Assembly: GCF_000600335.2 (NCBI RefSeq)
Contig: NZ_KK088575.1
Location: 1 to 50,450, forward strand
Origin: Rubellimicrobium mesophilum DSM 19309
GTDB lineage: Bacteria > Pseudomonadota > Alphaproteobacteria > Rhodobacterales > Rhodobacteraceae
Reading direction: 5' to 3'
DNA: 50,450 nucleotides
Below the pieces are notes generated by a model, which was given only the letters and a program-made list of their open reading frames with translations, made no database searches and was not told where the DNA came from. Positions 17,580 through 25,762 of the stretch are shown here, piece by piece. A program made the position numbers and the translations under genes. Position 1 is the first letter of the stretch; each line of letters begins with the position of its first letter.

Positions 17580-18964
17580 GCCAGCAGGGCCACGTCGTCC
17601 GCCAGGGCGCCGATATCGGTGAAGTCGCGGATGGTCAGGATGTTGCCCTGTCCGAGGTCGAAGACGATATCCTGACCTTCGACATGCGCGAAGGCGGCCA
17701 GGTCGTCCCAATCCCGAACCGGATCGGGCAGGAGGTGGCGGGCGAGGACGATCCGGTCGGTGTCGTCCTGGAAATCCATGATCTCGTCCTGTCCGCTACG
17801 GAAGTCGAAGCGGTCCGCGTTCGCCCCGCCCACGAGGTGGTCCGACCCCGCATCCCCGGACAGCCGGTCCCGACCTGCTCCTCCGAAGAGCCGATCGTCG
17901 CCCCCGCCGCCCAGGATCGTATCGCGCCCATTGCCCCCATGGAGGGTGTCCCGGCCGGACAGCCCGGCGATCTCGTCGTTGCCCTGGCCTCCATGCACCA
18001 GGTCGGAGCCGCCATCCGCGAAGATCCTGTCGCTGCCGAGCCCCGCTCCGAGCACGTCGCGCCCGTCGCCTCCAAACAGGCGGTCCGATCCCGCTCCGCC
18101 GAAGAGTTGGTCCCGGCCGTCGTCGCCCTGCAGGCGGTCGCCCTGCGCGCCACCCTGCAGCAGGTCGTCGCCCGCCTGGCCGAGCAGGAGATCCCGGCCC
18201 GAGCCGCCGACGAGGGTGTCCTCGCCCTCGCCTCCGCCCAGGGTGTCGCCGCCTTGGCCGCCGTCCAGTCGGTCGTCACCGTCGTCCCCGAAGAGCCTGT
18301 CGTCAGCCCCCTCGCCGAGGAGGACGTCGAGGCCATCCCCTCCGCGAAGGACATCCTCATCATCTCCGCCCGAGAGGTGATCGTCGCCAGAGCCACCGAG
18401 AAGGAGGTCGAAGCCCAAGCCGCCGACGAGCGAGTCGTTCCCGTCGCCCCCGATCACGAGGTCCGAGCCGGCGTCCCCGCTCAGGACGTCGTCGCCGTCC
18501 CCGCCCTCGACCCTGTCCTCGCCGTCGCCGCCCGAAACGGTGTCGTCGTCGTCGCCCCCCCGCAACTCGTCGTTGCCCGTGCCGCCATCCATGAGGTCGT
18601 TGCCGGTCCCGCCGGACAGGAGGTCGTCGCCGCCATTCCCATGGATCGCATCGTCGCCCGCGCGGCCGCGGTAATTGTCAGCGGTTTCGTCGCCGACGTA
18701 ATCGTCCGGCCCATTCGAGCCCAGGACGGGAGGCGGATCCGCGCCTAGGACGGCGAAATCGCGGACAAGGGCCGCGCCGGCCGGAAGGGGGCTGGAAAGC
18801 GCGTATGGCCCGGATGGGTCAGGCCTGCCGTCGCCGCTCGCCATGGGCCCATTCGGGCCGAAAATATCCTCGGGCTTGGAAAATGGGATGGGCAGATCGG
18901 CCGAATTGATGACGGTCACTGGCGTGCTCCGGACTTGACGGCAAAGATCGAGCTCAACTGCCAC
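17576..18964 (-). CDS. RTX (hemolysin-type calcium-binding) repeat protein
   Basis: The 462-residue acidic protein consists mainly of glycine/aspartate nonapeptides of the GGxGxDxLx type, about thirty tandem units from residue ~85 to ~380 (e.g. GGTGNDLMDG, GGDGEDRVEG). These form calcium-filled beta-rolls after secretion. The last ~80 residues (ADRFDFRSGQDEIMDFQ to LTIRDFTDIGALADDVALL) resemble type I secretion C-terminal targeting regions. No enzymatic domain is visible in the ~85-residue N-terminus, so function is unknown; no ABC/HlyD/TolC genes are nearby. The GTG at 18964 has GAGG seven bases upstream. Confidence 0.85.
   Translation of the reverse strand: MAVELDLCRQVRSTPVTVINSADLPIPFSKPEDIFGPNGPMASGDGRPDPSGPYALSSPLPAGAALVRDFAVLGADPPPVLGSNGPDDYVGDETADNYRGRAGDDAIHGNGGDDLLSGGTGNDLMDGGTGNDELRGGDDDDTVSGGDGEDRVEGGDGDDVLSGDAGSDLVIGGDGNDSLVGGLGFDLLLGGSGDDHLSGGDDEDVLRGGDGLDVLLGEGADDRLFGDDGDDRLDGGQGGDTLGGGEGEDTLVGGSGRDLLLGQAGDDLLQGGAQGDRLQGDDGRDQLFGGAGSDRLFGGDGRDVLGAGLGSDRIFADGGSDLVHGGQGNDEIAGLSGRDTLHGGNGRDTILGGGGDDRLFGGAGRDRLSGDAGSDHLVGGANADRFDFRSGQDEIMDFQDDTDRIVLARHLLPDPVRDWDDLAAFAHVEGQDIVFDLGQGNILTIRDFTDIGALADDVALLA
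17800..18690. repeat. 27-bp-period tandem repeat region encoding the RTX beta-roll
   Basis: The DNA coding for the nonapeptides is a long degenerate tandem array with a 27-base period, rich in GTCG/CCGCC patterns on the plus strand. Individual units differ at many positions, so this is protein-level repetition rather than a recent perfect array. The array also keeps frames open on the opposite strand, creating a long spurious plus-strand frame. Confidence 0.7.
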
Positions 18965-19076
18965 AATTATGCCTCATTTCCCCTCGGATGGGCAACGACT
19001 TTCCCCCTGGCGGAGCAAGATCGCGCAGGTGGGACTTGTGCCGCGCCAGAGCCCGTCTGCCCGGCCCTGCCGGCGA

Positions 19077-19427
19077 TTAGGAGGCGGCCTTGGCCTCCCG
19101 GTCGCCCTCCGCCAACTCCTCTTCCAGGAATCGCTCGAACGCGTCGAGGTCCACCGCCTCCATCAGCCCGAACCCGGCCATCCACGCGCCCGCCTCTCGC
19201 AGCGCATCCGGCTCCAGCCGGCACCAGGTGATGCGGCCGCGCTTCTCCTGGCTGATGAGCCCTGCCTCCGCGAGCACCTGCAGGTGCTTGCTGACCGCCG
19301 CGAGCGAGACGGGGAACGCGCTCGCTACGTCGGTCACCGCCATGTCGTCTTCGAGCAGCATGGACAGGATCGCCCGGCGCGTGGGATCGGCGAGGGCCGC
19401 GAAGACGGTGTCGAGGAAAGGCGTCAT
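19077..19427 (-). CDS. ArsR/SmtB-family transcriptional regulator
   Basis: The 116-residue protein is a winged helix-turn-helix repressor of the ArsR class: [39 protein letters not shown] and [16 protein letters not shown]. No metal-binding ELCVCDL motif is present, and the C-terminus resembles the non-metal branch often paired with SRPBCC (AHSA1) proteins, although no such partner is next to it. It lies upstream of the RTX gene on the same strand with a 112-bp gap and is divergent from the atp operon. Confidence 0.85.
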   Translation of the reverse strand: MTPFLDTVFAALADPTRRAILSMLLEDDMAVTDVASAFPVSLAAVSKHLQVLAEAGLISQEKRGRITWCRLEPDALREAGAWMAGFGLMEAVDLDAFERFLEEELAEGDREAKAAS

Positions 19428-19564
19428 GCGCCCTTGTGGGGACCGTCCCGCGACCCGTCAAGCGCGGGGCGACGATGCTCAACCACCCGGTTGAACGACA
19501 CCTTGCACGCCGCGCAAAGCCTAATATCAGAAAAAACAGGCACTTGGGCCCGTCTTGCCGGCGC

Positions 19565-19593
19565 TTGACTCCCGCCCCTCGCTCGCCTAGCAC
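19565..19593 (+). promoter_or_regulatory. Promoter candidate for the atpI-atpB-atpE-atpF'-atpF operon
   Basis: TTGACT at 19565-19570 matches a sigma-70 -35 element. A weak -10 (TAGCAC, 19588-19593) lies 17 bases downstream, and the atpI ATG follows about 25 bases further on. The location in the 190-bp arsR/atpI divergent gap supports the call. The -10 match is poor. Confidence 0.45.
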
Positions 19594-19618
19594 CCCCGCG
19601 ACCTTCCAAGGGGGACCG

Positions 19619-19951
19619 ATGTCCGATCCCGACGACCGTTCCGAGCACGAGCGCCTCCGCGCGCTCGAGGAGCGGCTCGCCCGGGCCCGCGGCACCGAGC
19701 CCAAGTCCCAGGCGGAGGAGCACTACTCCCAGGCGAGCCTAGCCTGGCGGATGGTGATCGAGCTGGTGGCGGGCCTCATGATCGGCTTCGGCATCGGCTA
19801 CGGGATCGACAGGCTGTTCGGCACCTTGCCGATCTTCCTGGTGATCTTCGTCTTCCTGGGCCTTGCGGCCGGCATCAAGACGATGCTGCGCTCGGCCCAG
19901 GAGATGCAGCGGAAACGCGAGGCCGAGGCTTCGCAGCGGACGGAGGACTGA
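19619..19951 (+). CDS. atpI: ATP synthase protein I (AtpI)
   Basis: AtpI assists assembly of the c-ring. The ~110-residue protein has a charged N-terminal region ([15 protein letters not shown]), then two membrane helices around [20 protein letters not shown] and [17 protein letters not shown], with the family's SLAWRM and GIGYGID signatures. AGGGGGA precedes the ATG. It begins the F0 operon, 2 bp ahead of atpB. Confidence 0.9.
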   Translation: MSDPDDRSEHERLRALEERLARARGTEPKSQAEEHYSQASLAWRMVIELVAGLMIGFGIGYGIDRLFGTLPIFLVIFVFLGLAAGIKTMLRSAQEMQRKREAEASQRTED

Positions 19952-19953
19952 CG

Positions 19954-20712
19954 GTGGAAGAGGAAGCGGCACAGGCGGCGGAAGGCGGACTGAGCTTCGA
20001 GCCGCTCGAGGTGTTCAACCTGCGCCCGCTCTTCGGCCATGGCGAGGTCCACTGGTACACGATCACCAACGCGACGCTGTGGATGGCGATCGCGGTGCTG
20101 GCGATCTTCGCGCTCTTCGTGATCGGCACCGCGCGCCGCTCCGTGGTGCCCAGCCGCAGCCAGTCCATCGCGGAGCTCATCCACGACTTCACCTACAAGA
20201 TGGTCGAGGACGTCGCGGGCCACGAGGGGGTGAAGTACTTCCCCTACATCCTGACGCTCTTCCTCTTCATCCTCTTCGTGAACGTCCTGGGGCTCATCCC
20301 CACTTCCTTCGCGCCGACCTCGCATGTCGCGGTGACGGCGGTCATGGCGCTGGCGGTCTTCATCACCGTCACCGTGATCGGCTTCGTCAAGAACGGCGCC
20401 GCCTTCCTGGGCCTCTTCTGGGTCAAGGAATCGCCGCTGATCCTGCGCCCGATCATCGCCGTGATCGAGGTCATCTCCTACTTCGTGCGCCCCGTCAGCC
20501 ACTCGATCCGACTGGCCGGCAACGTGATGGCGGGCCACGCGGTGATGCAGGTCTTCGCGGCCTTCGCGGCGATCGCGCTGATCGCGCCGCTCTCGATCCT
20601 GGCCATCGCCGCGATCTACGGGCTCGAGGTCCTCGTCGCGGCCATCCAGGCCTACGTCTTCACCATCCTCACCTGCGTGTACCTCAAGGACGCGCTGCAT
20701 CCGGGCCACTGA
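19954..20712 (+). CDS. atpB: F0F1 ATP synthase subunit a
   Basis: Subunit a forms the proton half-channels beside the c-ring. The 252-residue protein has several membrane helices and the essential arginine R186 within [15 protein letters not shown]. It ends with the conserved [20 protein letters not shown]. The start is GTG at 19954, two bases after the atpI stop. Confidence 0.96.
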   Translation: MEEEAAQAAEGGLSFEPLEVFNLRPLFGHGEVHWYTITNATLWMAIAVLAIFALFVIGTARRSVVPSRSQSIAELIHDFTYKMVEDVAGHEGVKYFPYILTLFLFILFVNVLGLIPTSFAPTSHVAVTAVMALAVFITVTVIGFVKNGAAFLGLFWVKESPLILRPIIAVIEVISYFVRPVSHSIRLAGNVMAGHAVMQVFAAFAAIALIAPLSILAIAAIYGLEVLVAAIQAYVFTILTCVYLKDALHPGH

Positions 20713-20755
20713 CGGCGCCGGACCCCCTTCAAGCCATTCCCAAAGGAGAAACGAA

Positions 20756-20992
20756 ATGGAAGGCAACATCGCGGATATGGGCCAACTCATCGGTGCGGGC
20801 CTCGCCGCCATCGGTTCGGGCGTGGCCGCCATCGGCGTGGGCAACGTGGCCGGCAACTACCTGGCCGGCGCGCTCCGCAACCCCTCGGCCGCCGCCTCGC
20901 AGACCGCGACGCTCTTCATCGGCATCGCCTTCGCCGAAGCCCTGGGCATCTTCGCGTTCCTCGTCTCGCTCCTGCTGATGTTCGCGGTCTGA
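20756..20992 (+). CDS. atpE: F0F1 ATP synthase subunit c
   Basis: The 78-residue proteolipid has two membrane helices joined by a polar loop ([10 protein letters not shown]), and the proton-carrying carboxylate E61 in [11 protein letters not shown]. The first helix has the tightly packing glycine pattern ([18 protein letters not shown]). AAAGGAG lies 6 bases upstream of the ATG, a strong site suited to high production of c relative to other subunits. Confidence 0.97.
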   Translation: MEGNIADMGQLIGAGLAAIGSGVAAIGVGNVAGNYLAGALRNPSAAASQTATLFIGIAFAEALGIFAFLVSLLLMFAV

Positions 20993-21060
20993 TCCCGCGA
21001 CATCCGTGACGCGGGCGGCGCCGACGACGCGCCGCCCCTCATCCGTTCAAGGAGGGAGCG

Positions 21061-21651
21061 ATGGAAGAGGACCAAACGGCGCCGGACGCCGGCCCGGCCC
21101 TCGTCGCCAACGAGGCGCATGGGGAGACGACCACCGCGACCCACGCGGCCGAGGAGGAAGCTGGCGGGATGCCCCAGCTCAACCCGGATTTCTTCGGCAA
21201 CCTGATCTTCTGGCTGATCGTGACGCTGGTTGCGATCTTCCTGATCCTGACGCGCGTGGCCCTGCCGCGGATCGGGGCGACGCTGGCCACGCGCCGGGGC
21301 ACCATCGGCAGCGATCTCGCGGCCGCCGAAACCCTGCGCACCCAGGCCCGCGACGCGCAGGCCGCCTACGACAAGGCGCTGGCCGACGCCCGCGCCGAGG
21401 CGAGCCGCATCGGCGCCCAGGCCCGGGCCGAGATCCAGGCCCAGCTCGACGCCGAGCTCGCCCAGGCCGACGCCCGCATCGACGCCAAGGCCGCCCAGAG
21501 CGCCCAGGCGCTCCGCCAGATCGAGGCCGAGGCCGCCGGCAGCGTCGAGGCCGTCGCCCGCGATGCCGCACGCGCCATCGTCGAGGCGCTCGGCGGGCAT
21601 CCCGACCCGGCTGCCGTGGACGCGGCGGTCGCCCGGACCGTGAGGGGCTGA
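21061..21651 (+). CDS. atpF': F0F1 ATP synthase subunit b'
   Basis: In alpha-proteobacteria the stator has two different b-type subunits. This 196-residue protein has an extended polar N-terminus of ~38 residues, one membrane helix ([17 protein letters not shown]) and a long charged coiled coil rich in Ala, Glu and Arg that reaches up to F1. AAGGAGGGAGCG precedes the ATG. It sits between atpE and atpF as in relatives. Confidence 0.9.
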   Translation: MEEDQTAPDAGPALVANEAHGETTTATHAAEEEAGGMPQLNPDFFGNLIFWLIVTLVAIFLILTRVALPRIGATLATRRGTIGSDLAAAETLRTQARDAQAAYDKALADARAEASRIGAQARAEIQAQLDAELAQADARIDAKAAQSAQALRQIEAEAAGSVEAVARDAARAIVEALGGHPDPAAVDAAVARTVRG

Positions 21652-21652
21652 C

Positions 21653-22219
21653 ATGAAGATCCTTGCCATCGTCCTGGCCGTGATCCTGGCCTACCTGGCC
21701 CTGTCCCAGGTGACCGTCCACGGCCCGTTCTTCACGCTCCACAACCCCGAGTTCATCGTCTTCCTGGCCTTCGCCCTCTTCCTGGGGATCGTCCTGTGGT
21801 TCGGCGTGCCGCGTCGCATCGCGGGGCTGCTCGATCAGCGGGCGGAGACGATCCGGGGCGAGCTGGCCGAGGCCCGGGCCCTCCGTGAGGAGGCCCAGGC
21901 CCTGCTGAACTCCTTCGAGCACAAGCGCCGCGAGATGGCCGAGCAGGCCGAGCGCATCGTCGTCGAGGCCCGTGCCGAGGCGGAACGTGCCGCGGCCCAG
22001 GCCCGGGAGGATGCGGCCCGTGCCGTCCAGCGTCGCATCGCCTCCGCCGAGGAGCAGATCGCGGCCGCCGAGGCCAAGGCGATCCGCGAGGTCAAGGACC
22101 GTGCCGTCGTCGCGGCCGTGGCCGCCGCTCAGGAGGTGCTGGCCACCCAGATGACCCCGGCCCAGGCCTCGCGCCTCGTGGACGAGTCCATCGCCACCGT
22201 GGGTGCCAAGCTCCACTGA
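21653..22219 (+). CDS. atpF: F0F1 ATP synthase subunit b
   Basis: The 188-residue stator subunit starts with hydrophobic segments (MKILAIVLAVILAYLAL and FIVFLAFALFLGIVLWFGV), followed by a long alpha-helical coiled coil (RAETIRGELAEARALREEAQ and so on). The ATG at 21653 lies one base after the atpF' stop. It is the last gene of the operon, followed by a terminator. F1 genes are not in the window. Confidence 0.92.
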   Translation: MKILAIVLAVILAYLALSQVTVHGPFFTLHNPEFIVFLAFALFLGIVLWFGVPRRIAGLLDQRAETIRGELAEARALREEAQALLNSFEHKRREMAEQAERIVVEARAEAERAAAQAREDAARAVQRRIASAEEQIAAAEAKAIREVKDRAVVAAVAAAQEVLATQMTPAQASRLVDESIATVGAKLH

Positions 22220-22245
22220 GCCCGCGCCTCGACCGATCAAGAGAA

Positions 22246-22273
22246 AAGGGCCGCCGGTCTCCCGGCGGCCCTT
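22246..22273 (+). terminator. Intrinsic terminator of the atp operon
   Basis: A 12-bp perfect stem pairs 22246-22257 (AAGGGCCGCCGG) with 22262-22273 (CCGGCGGCCCTT) around a 4-base loop, 27 bases after the atpF stop, followed by TTGGTCGTT. The convergent OmpA-like gene ends at 22296, so the hairpin may serve both strands. Confidence 0.85.
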
Positions 22274-22295
22274 GGTCGTTCCGGGGGTCGTGGCC

Positions 22296-22949
22296 TTACC
22301 GGTTCGGCGTGATGACGATCTCGACCCGCCGGTTCTGCTGCTTGCCCGCGGCGGTCTGGTTGGTCGCGACGGGGACGTTCTCGCCTTGCCCGATGGCGTT
22401 GATGCGCGCCGCCGAGACGCCCGAGGCGATCAGGACGTTGGCCACGTTCCGCGCGCGACGCTCGGAGAGATCCTGATTGTAGGCGGCATCGCCGTCGCTG
22501 TCGGTGTTGCCGACCACGTTCACCGTCGTGTTGGGATAGTTGTTGAGCGAGACCGCGACGGCCCGCAGGTCCGCCTGCGACTGCGCCGACACGATGTCCG
22601 AGTCGGTGGCGAACAGGATGTCGTTCGGCAGCGTGACGATCAGCTCGTTGCCCGTGTTGGTCACCGTGCCATTGCCGAGCTGCGCCCGCAGCTCCGCTTC
22701 CTGACGGTCCAGCGCCGCCCCGATCCCCGCGCCCGCGGCCCCGAACACCGCCGCGCCGACCAGCGCGTTGCGGATGCGTTCGTCGCTGTCGTCGCCCGTG
22801 GCCGCGCCGACCGCCGCGCCCACGCCGGCGCCGATCAGGGCGCCCGTGCGGGTCTGGTCGTTCTGCTGGTTCGGGAGCGGCTGCTGGCAGGCCGCAAGGG
22901 CCAGGAGCGAGCCGGCCATGACCGAAAGGGTGAGTCGTTCGAATGCCAT
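22296..22949 (-). CDS. OmpA-family lipoprotein with glycine-zipper segment
   Basis: The 217-residue protein has a lipoprotein signal: a hydrophobic h-region, then LALAAC with the lipidated Cys at residue 21. Residues ~35-80 hold glycine-zipper repeats (GALIGAGVGAAVGAATG, AAVFGAAGAGIGAALD). The C-terminal domain is OmpA-like and peptidoglycan-binding (NDILFATDSDIV, VVGNTDSDGDAAYNQDLSERRARNV, QGENVPVATNQTAAGKQQNRRVEI). It probably links the outer membrane to the cell wall, like YiaD. It is convergent with the atp operon. Confidence 0.9.
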   Translation of the reverse strand: MAFERLTLSVMAGSLLALAACQQPLPNQQNDQTRTGALIGAGVGAAVGAATGDDSDERIRNALVGAAVFGAAGAGIGAALDRQEAELRAQLGNGTVTNTGNELIVTLPNDILFATDSDIVSAQSQADLRAVAVSLNNYPNTTVNVVGNTDSDGDAAYNQDLSERRARNVANVLIASGVSAARINAIGQGENVPVATNQTAAGKQQNRRVEIVITPNR

Positions 22950-23057
22950 CTGTTCATTCCTTCAAGGTCGGGCGCGGGACGCGCCCGTGCCGGGCCGATA
23001 TGACCCGCCGCGCGCTGATATGCGATAACGCGCGACTTTGTCAGCGGGTCCATCGGA

Positions 23058-23906
23058 TTACGCGGCTCCCCGCTCAGGCTCCCGCGCCTCGGCCCGCGCC
23101 GATTCCCAGGCCAGCATGGCGCGCTTGACCGGAAGCCCCCAGTGGTAGCCACCCAGGGCGCCCGTGGTGCGCAGCGCCCGGTGGCAGGGAATGAGCCAGG
23201 ACACCGGGTTCCGCCCCACGGCCGTCCCCACCGCCCGCACCGCCCTGGGCGCCCCGATGACCTGCGCGATCTCCCCGTAGGTCACCACCTGCCCGGAGGG
23301 GATCGCCAGCAGCGCCTCCCAGACCTTGATCTGGAAGGGTGCCCCGATGAGGTGGAGGCGCGCTCCCTCGCCGCCGAAGGCCGCCTCGACCCAGGGCCGC
23401 AGCGCATCTGGCTCCTCGACGAAGTCCGCGCGGGGCCAGCGCGCCCTGAGGTCGGCCCGGACCGCCGCCTCTCCCTGTTCGGCCGTGAAGCCGAGGCCGC
23501 AGAGGCCATGCTCGGTCCCCATCGCCACCGCCGGCCCGAAGGGCGTCTCGAAGAGGCCCATCCGAATCGTGAGGCCTTCGCCCTCCCTGGCGAAGCTTCC
23601 CGGGGTCATCGCCTCCCAGCGCACGAAGAGGTCGTGGAGACGCGACGGCCCCGAGAGCCCCACGGCGTCCGCCACCTCCAGCACCGCCCGCCTCTCGCGC
23701 AGCAGAGCCTTGGCGTGCCCGAGCGCGAGGTACTGCTGATAGCGCTTGGGCGAGACCCCCGCCCAGGCCGAGAACAGCCTCTGGAAATGCGCGGGGCTCA
23801 TGCTCATGGCGCCCGCCAGATCCTCGAGGCTCATGGGCGCCTCCGCCCGGTCGATCAGGTCGATCGCGCGGCGCATCACGGCGTAATGGTAGCTGGTCTG
23901 ATCCAT
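23058..23906 (-). CDS. AraC-type HTH / methylated-DNA-[protein]-cysteine S-methyltransferase (Ada-like)
   Basis: The 282-residue protein joins an N-terminal AraC-type DNA-binding domain (residues ~10-105: MSLEDLAGAMSMSPAHFQRLF, AVGLSGPSRLHDLF) to a C-terminal O6-alkylguanine transferase domain. The methyl-accepting Cys is C241 in LIPCHRAL; FQIKVWEALLAIPSGQVVTYGEIA is the DNA-binding region. It lacks the Ada N-terminal zinc-binding phosphotriester-repair domain, so it is the shorter Ada-like form. It is divergent from nth, another DNA-repair gene. Confidence 0.92.
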   Translation of the reverse strand: MDQTSYHYAVMRRAIDLIDRAEAPMSLEDLAGAMSMSPAHFQRLFSAWAGVSPKRYQQYLALGHAKALLRERRAVLEVADAVGLSGPSRLHDLFVRWEAMTPGSFAREGEGLTIRMGLFETPFGPAVAMGTEHGLCGLGFTAEQGEAAVRADLRARWPRADFVEEPDALRPWVEAAFGGEGARLHLIGAPFQIKVWEALLAIPSGQVVTYGEIAQVIGAPRAVRAVGTAVGRNPVSWLIPCHRALRTTGALGGYHWGLPVKRAMLAWESARAEAREPERGAA

Positions 23907-24017
23907 GGCAATTCACCCGTCCTTTGGACCCGATATCTAGGCCCTGGCCGAGTTGCGCGCGACCCGGAACCTGCGGGATGCTTGCCCCCCGCGCCCGGGT
24001 CGCGCATACCCGCGCCC

Positions 24018-24665
24018 ATGCCGCGCCAACTGTCCTACGCCGAGCAGGTCGAGGTCTTCCGCCGCCTCCACGGCGCCAACCCCCATCCCAAGGGCGAGCT
24101 CGAGCACGTCAACGCCTTCACGCTCCTCGTGGCCGTGGCGCTGTCCGCGCAGGCGACCGACGCGAGCGTCAACAAGGCCACGCGCGACCTCTTCCCCATC
24201 GCCGACACGCCGCAGAGGATGCTGGCCCTGGGGGAGGAGGGGCTCATCCCCTACATCAAGTCGATCGGCCTCTATCGCAACAAGGCCAGGAACGTCATCC
24301 GCCTGAGCGAGATCCTGGTGGAACGCTTCGGCGGCGAGGTCCCGTCCTCCCGCGCCGCGCTCGAATCCCTCCCCGGGGTAGGTCGCAAGACCGCGAACGT
24401 CGTCCTCAACATGTGGTGGGGCTTCCCGAGCCAGCCCGTGGACACCCACGTCTTCCGCGTGGGCAACCGCACCGGCGTCGCGCTGGGGAACGACGTCGTG
24501 GCCGTCGAGCGGGCGCTGGAGAACCACGTCCCCGTGGAGTTCCAGCAGCTCTCCCATCACTGGCTGATCCTGCACGGCCGCTACACCTGCGTCGCGCGCA
24601 AGCCGAAATGCCCGGCCTGCCTGATCCGCGACCTCTGCACCTACGAGGAGAAGACCCCGGAATGA
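24018..24665 (+). CDS. nth: Endonuclease III
   Basis: Nth removes oxidised pyrimidines and nicks the abasic site. The 215-residue protein has the helix-hairpin-helix SLPGVGRKTANVV with catalytic Lys K124, catalytic Asp D142 in VDTHVFRV, and the 4Fe-4S ligands in the pattern C-x6-C-x2-C-x5-C near the C-terminus (CVARKPKCPACLIRDLC). The stop overlaps the start of the kinase gene downstream (ATGA). Confidence 0.95.
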   Translation: MPRQLSYAEQVEVFRRLHGANPHPKGELEHVNAFTLLVAVALSAQATDASVNKATRDLFPIADTPQRMLALGEEGLIPYIKSIGLYRNKARNVIRLSEILVERFGGEVPSSRAALESLPGVGRKTANVVLNMWWGFPSQPVDTHVFRVGNRTGVALGNDVVAVERALENHVPVEFQQLSHHWLILHGRYTCVARKPKCPACLIRDLCTYEEKTPE

Positions 24666-25660
24666 CCGCCCAAGCGAACGGCCGCTACCATGTCATTGGA
24701 ATCGGCAACGCCATCGTGGACGTGTTCTGCCCCGCCGACGACTCCTTCCTCGACCTCATGGGGATCGAGAAGGGGATCATGCAGCTCATCGAGCGCGAGC
24801 GGGCCGAGCTCCTCTACGCCGCCATGCGCGAGCCGCGCCAGGCGCCCGGCGGGTCGGTCGCCAACACCATGGCGGGCCTCGGCAACCTGGGGCTCAGGAC
24901 CGCCTTCATCGGCCGCGTGAACGACGACGCGCTGGGCCGCTTCTACGCCAGCTCGCTCGCAGCCGAGGGCAGCGACTTCCCGAACCCGCCCATCCGCGAC
25001 GGCGGCCTGCCCACCTCGCGCTCCATGATCTTCGTGGGCCCGGACGGCGAGCGGTCGATGAACACCTATCTCGGCATCTCGTCCGAGCTCGGCCCGCAGG
25101 ACGTGCCCGAGGAGGTGGCGACCGACGCCGACCTCCTGTTCCTCGAAGGCTATCTCTACGACCGGCCTGCCGGGAAGGCCGCCTTCGAGGCCGCCGCGCG
25201 CCTGACCCACCAGGGAGGCGGGCAGGCCGGCATCGCCCTCTCCGACCCCTTCTGCGTGGACCGTCACCGCGCCGACTTCCGCCGCCTCGTGAAGGACCTC
25301 GACTACGTCATCGGTAACCAGCACGAATGGGAGTCGCTCTACCAGACGGACCTGACCGCCGCGCTCGACCAGGCGGCGCGGGACTGCGAGGTCGTCGTCT
25401 GCACCCGCTCGGGCGAGGACGTGATCCTGATCCGGGGCGAGGAGACCGTCACCGTCCCTGTCCGCAAGGTGGTCCCCGTGGACGCGACCGGCGCGGGCGA
25501 CCTCTTCGCGGCGGGCTTCCTCTACGGCCTCGCGACGGGCCAGGGGCTCGAGGTCGCCGGCCGCATGGGCTGCGTCGCGGCGGCCGAGGTCATCTCGCAT
25601 TTCGGCGCGCGGCCCCATGCCGACCTGCGGGCGCTCTTCCGCCACGAGGGGCTGGTCTGA
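24662..25660 (+). CDS. PfkB-family carbohydrate kinase, adenosine kinase type
   Basis: The 332-residue kinase shows the PfkB N-terminal pattern (IGIGNAIVDVF, PGGSVANTMAGLGNLGLRTAFIGRVNDD) and the C-terminal signature with catalytic Asp in VVPVDATGAGDLFAAGFLYG. This branch is annotated as adenosine kinase in alphaproteobacteria. The overlap with nth (ATGA) and the 78-102-bp gap to the amino-sugar cluster argue for co-transcription with nth. A sugar-kinase role for the downstream pathway cannot be ruled out from sequence. Confidence 0.85.
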   Translation: MTAQANGRYHVIGIGNAIVDVFCPADDSFLDLMGIEKGIMQLIERERAELLYAAMREPRQAPGGSVANTMAGLGNLGLRTAFIGRVNDDALGRFYASSLAAEGSDFPNPPIRDGGLPTSRSMIFVGPDGERSMNTYLGISSELGPQDVPEEVATDADLLFLEGYLYDRPAGKAAFEAAARLTHQGGGQAGIALSDPFCVDRHRADFRRLVKDLDYVIGNQHEWESLYQTDLTAALDQAARDCEVVVCTRSGEDVILIRGEETVTVPVRKVVPVDATGAGDLFAAGFLYGLATGQGLEVAGRMGCVAAAEVISHFGARPHADLRALFRHEGLV

Positions 25661-25698
25661 GGGGGTGTTGCGTCGCCCTCGGGGGCACCGAACGGTCA

Positions 25699-25716
25699 GG
25701 TTACCCTTCCTTAACC
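25699..25716. promoter_or_regulatory. Inverted repeat upstream of the amino-sugar cluster
   Basis: GGTTA (25699-25703) and TAACC (25712-25716) form a small inverted repeat with an 8-base spacer in the gap before the first SIS gene. The position suits an operator. The arms are only 5 bp, so chance is possible, and no regulator gene of the cluster lies in the window. Confidence 0.3.
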
Positions 25717-25762
25717 GAATCTGGCGGATAAAGATGCCATGACCCGTCCCAAGGACCCATCC

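Noticed and set aside
17800..18690. Regular repeats that could suggest a CRISPR array
   Set aside because: The period is 27 bases with no spacers, and the units translate into RTX nonapeptides.
16580..18748. Plus-strand frame of over 700 codons across the EamA and RTX genes
   Set aside because: It is out of frame with EamA and antisense to the RTX repeats, whose 27-base period keeps the opposite strand open.
19077..19427. ArsR gene as part of an arsenic or metal resistance operon
   Set aside because: No metal-binding motif, arsenate reductase or efflux gene is present.
24662..25660. PfkB kinase as the tagatose/amino-sugar kinase of the downstream cluster
   Set aside because: It overlaps nth, not the cluster, and its motifs fit the adenosine-kinase branch common in alphaproteobacteria. 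Left open as a minor possibility.
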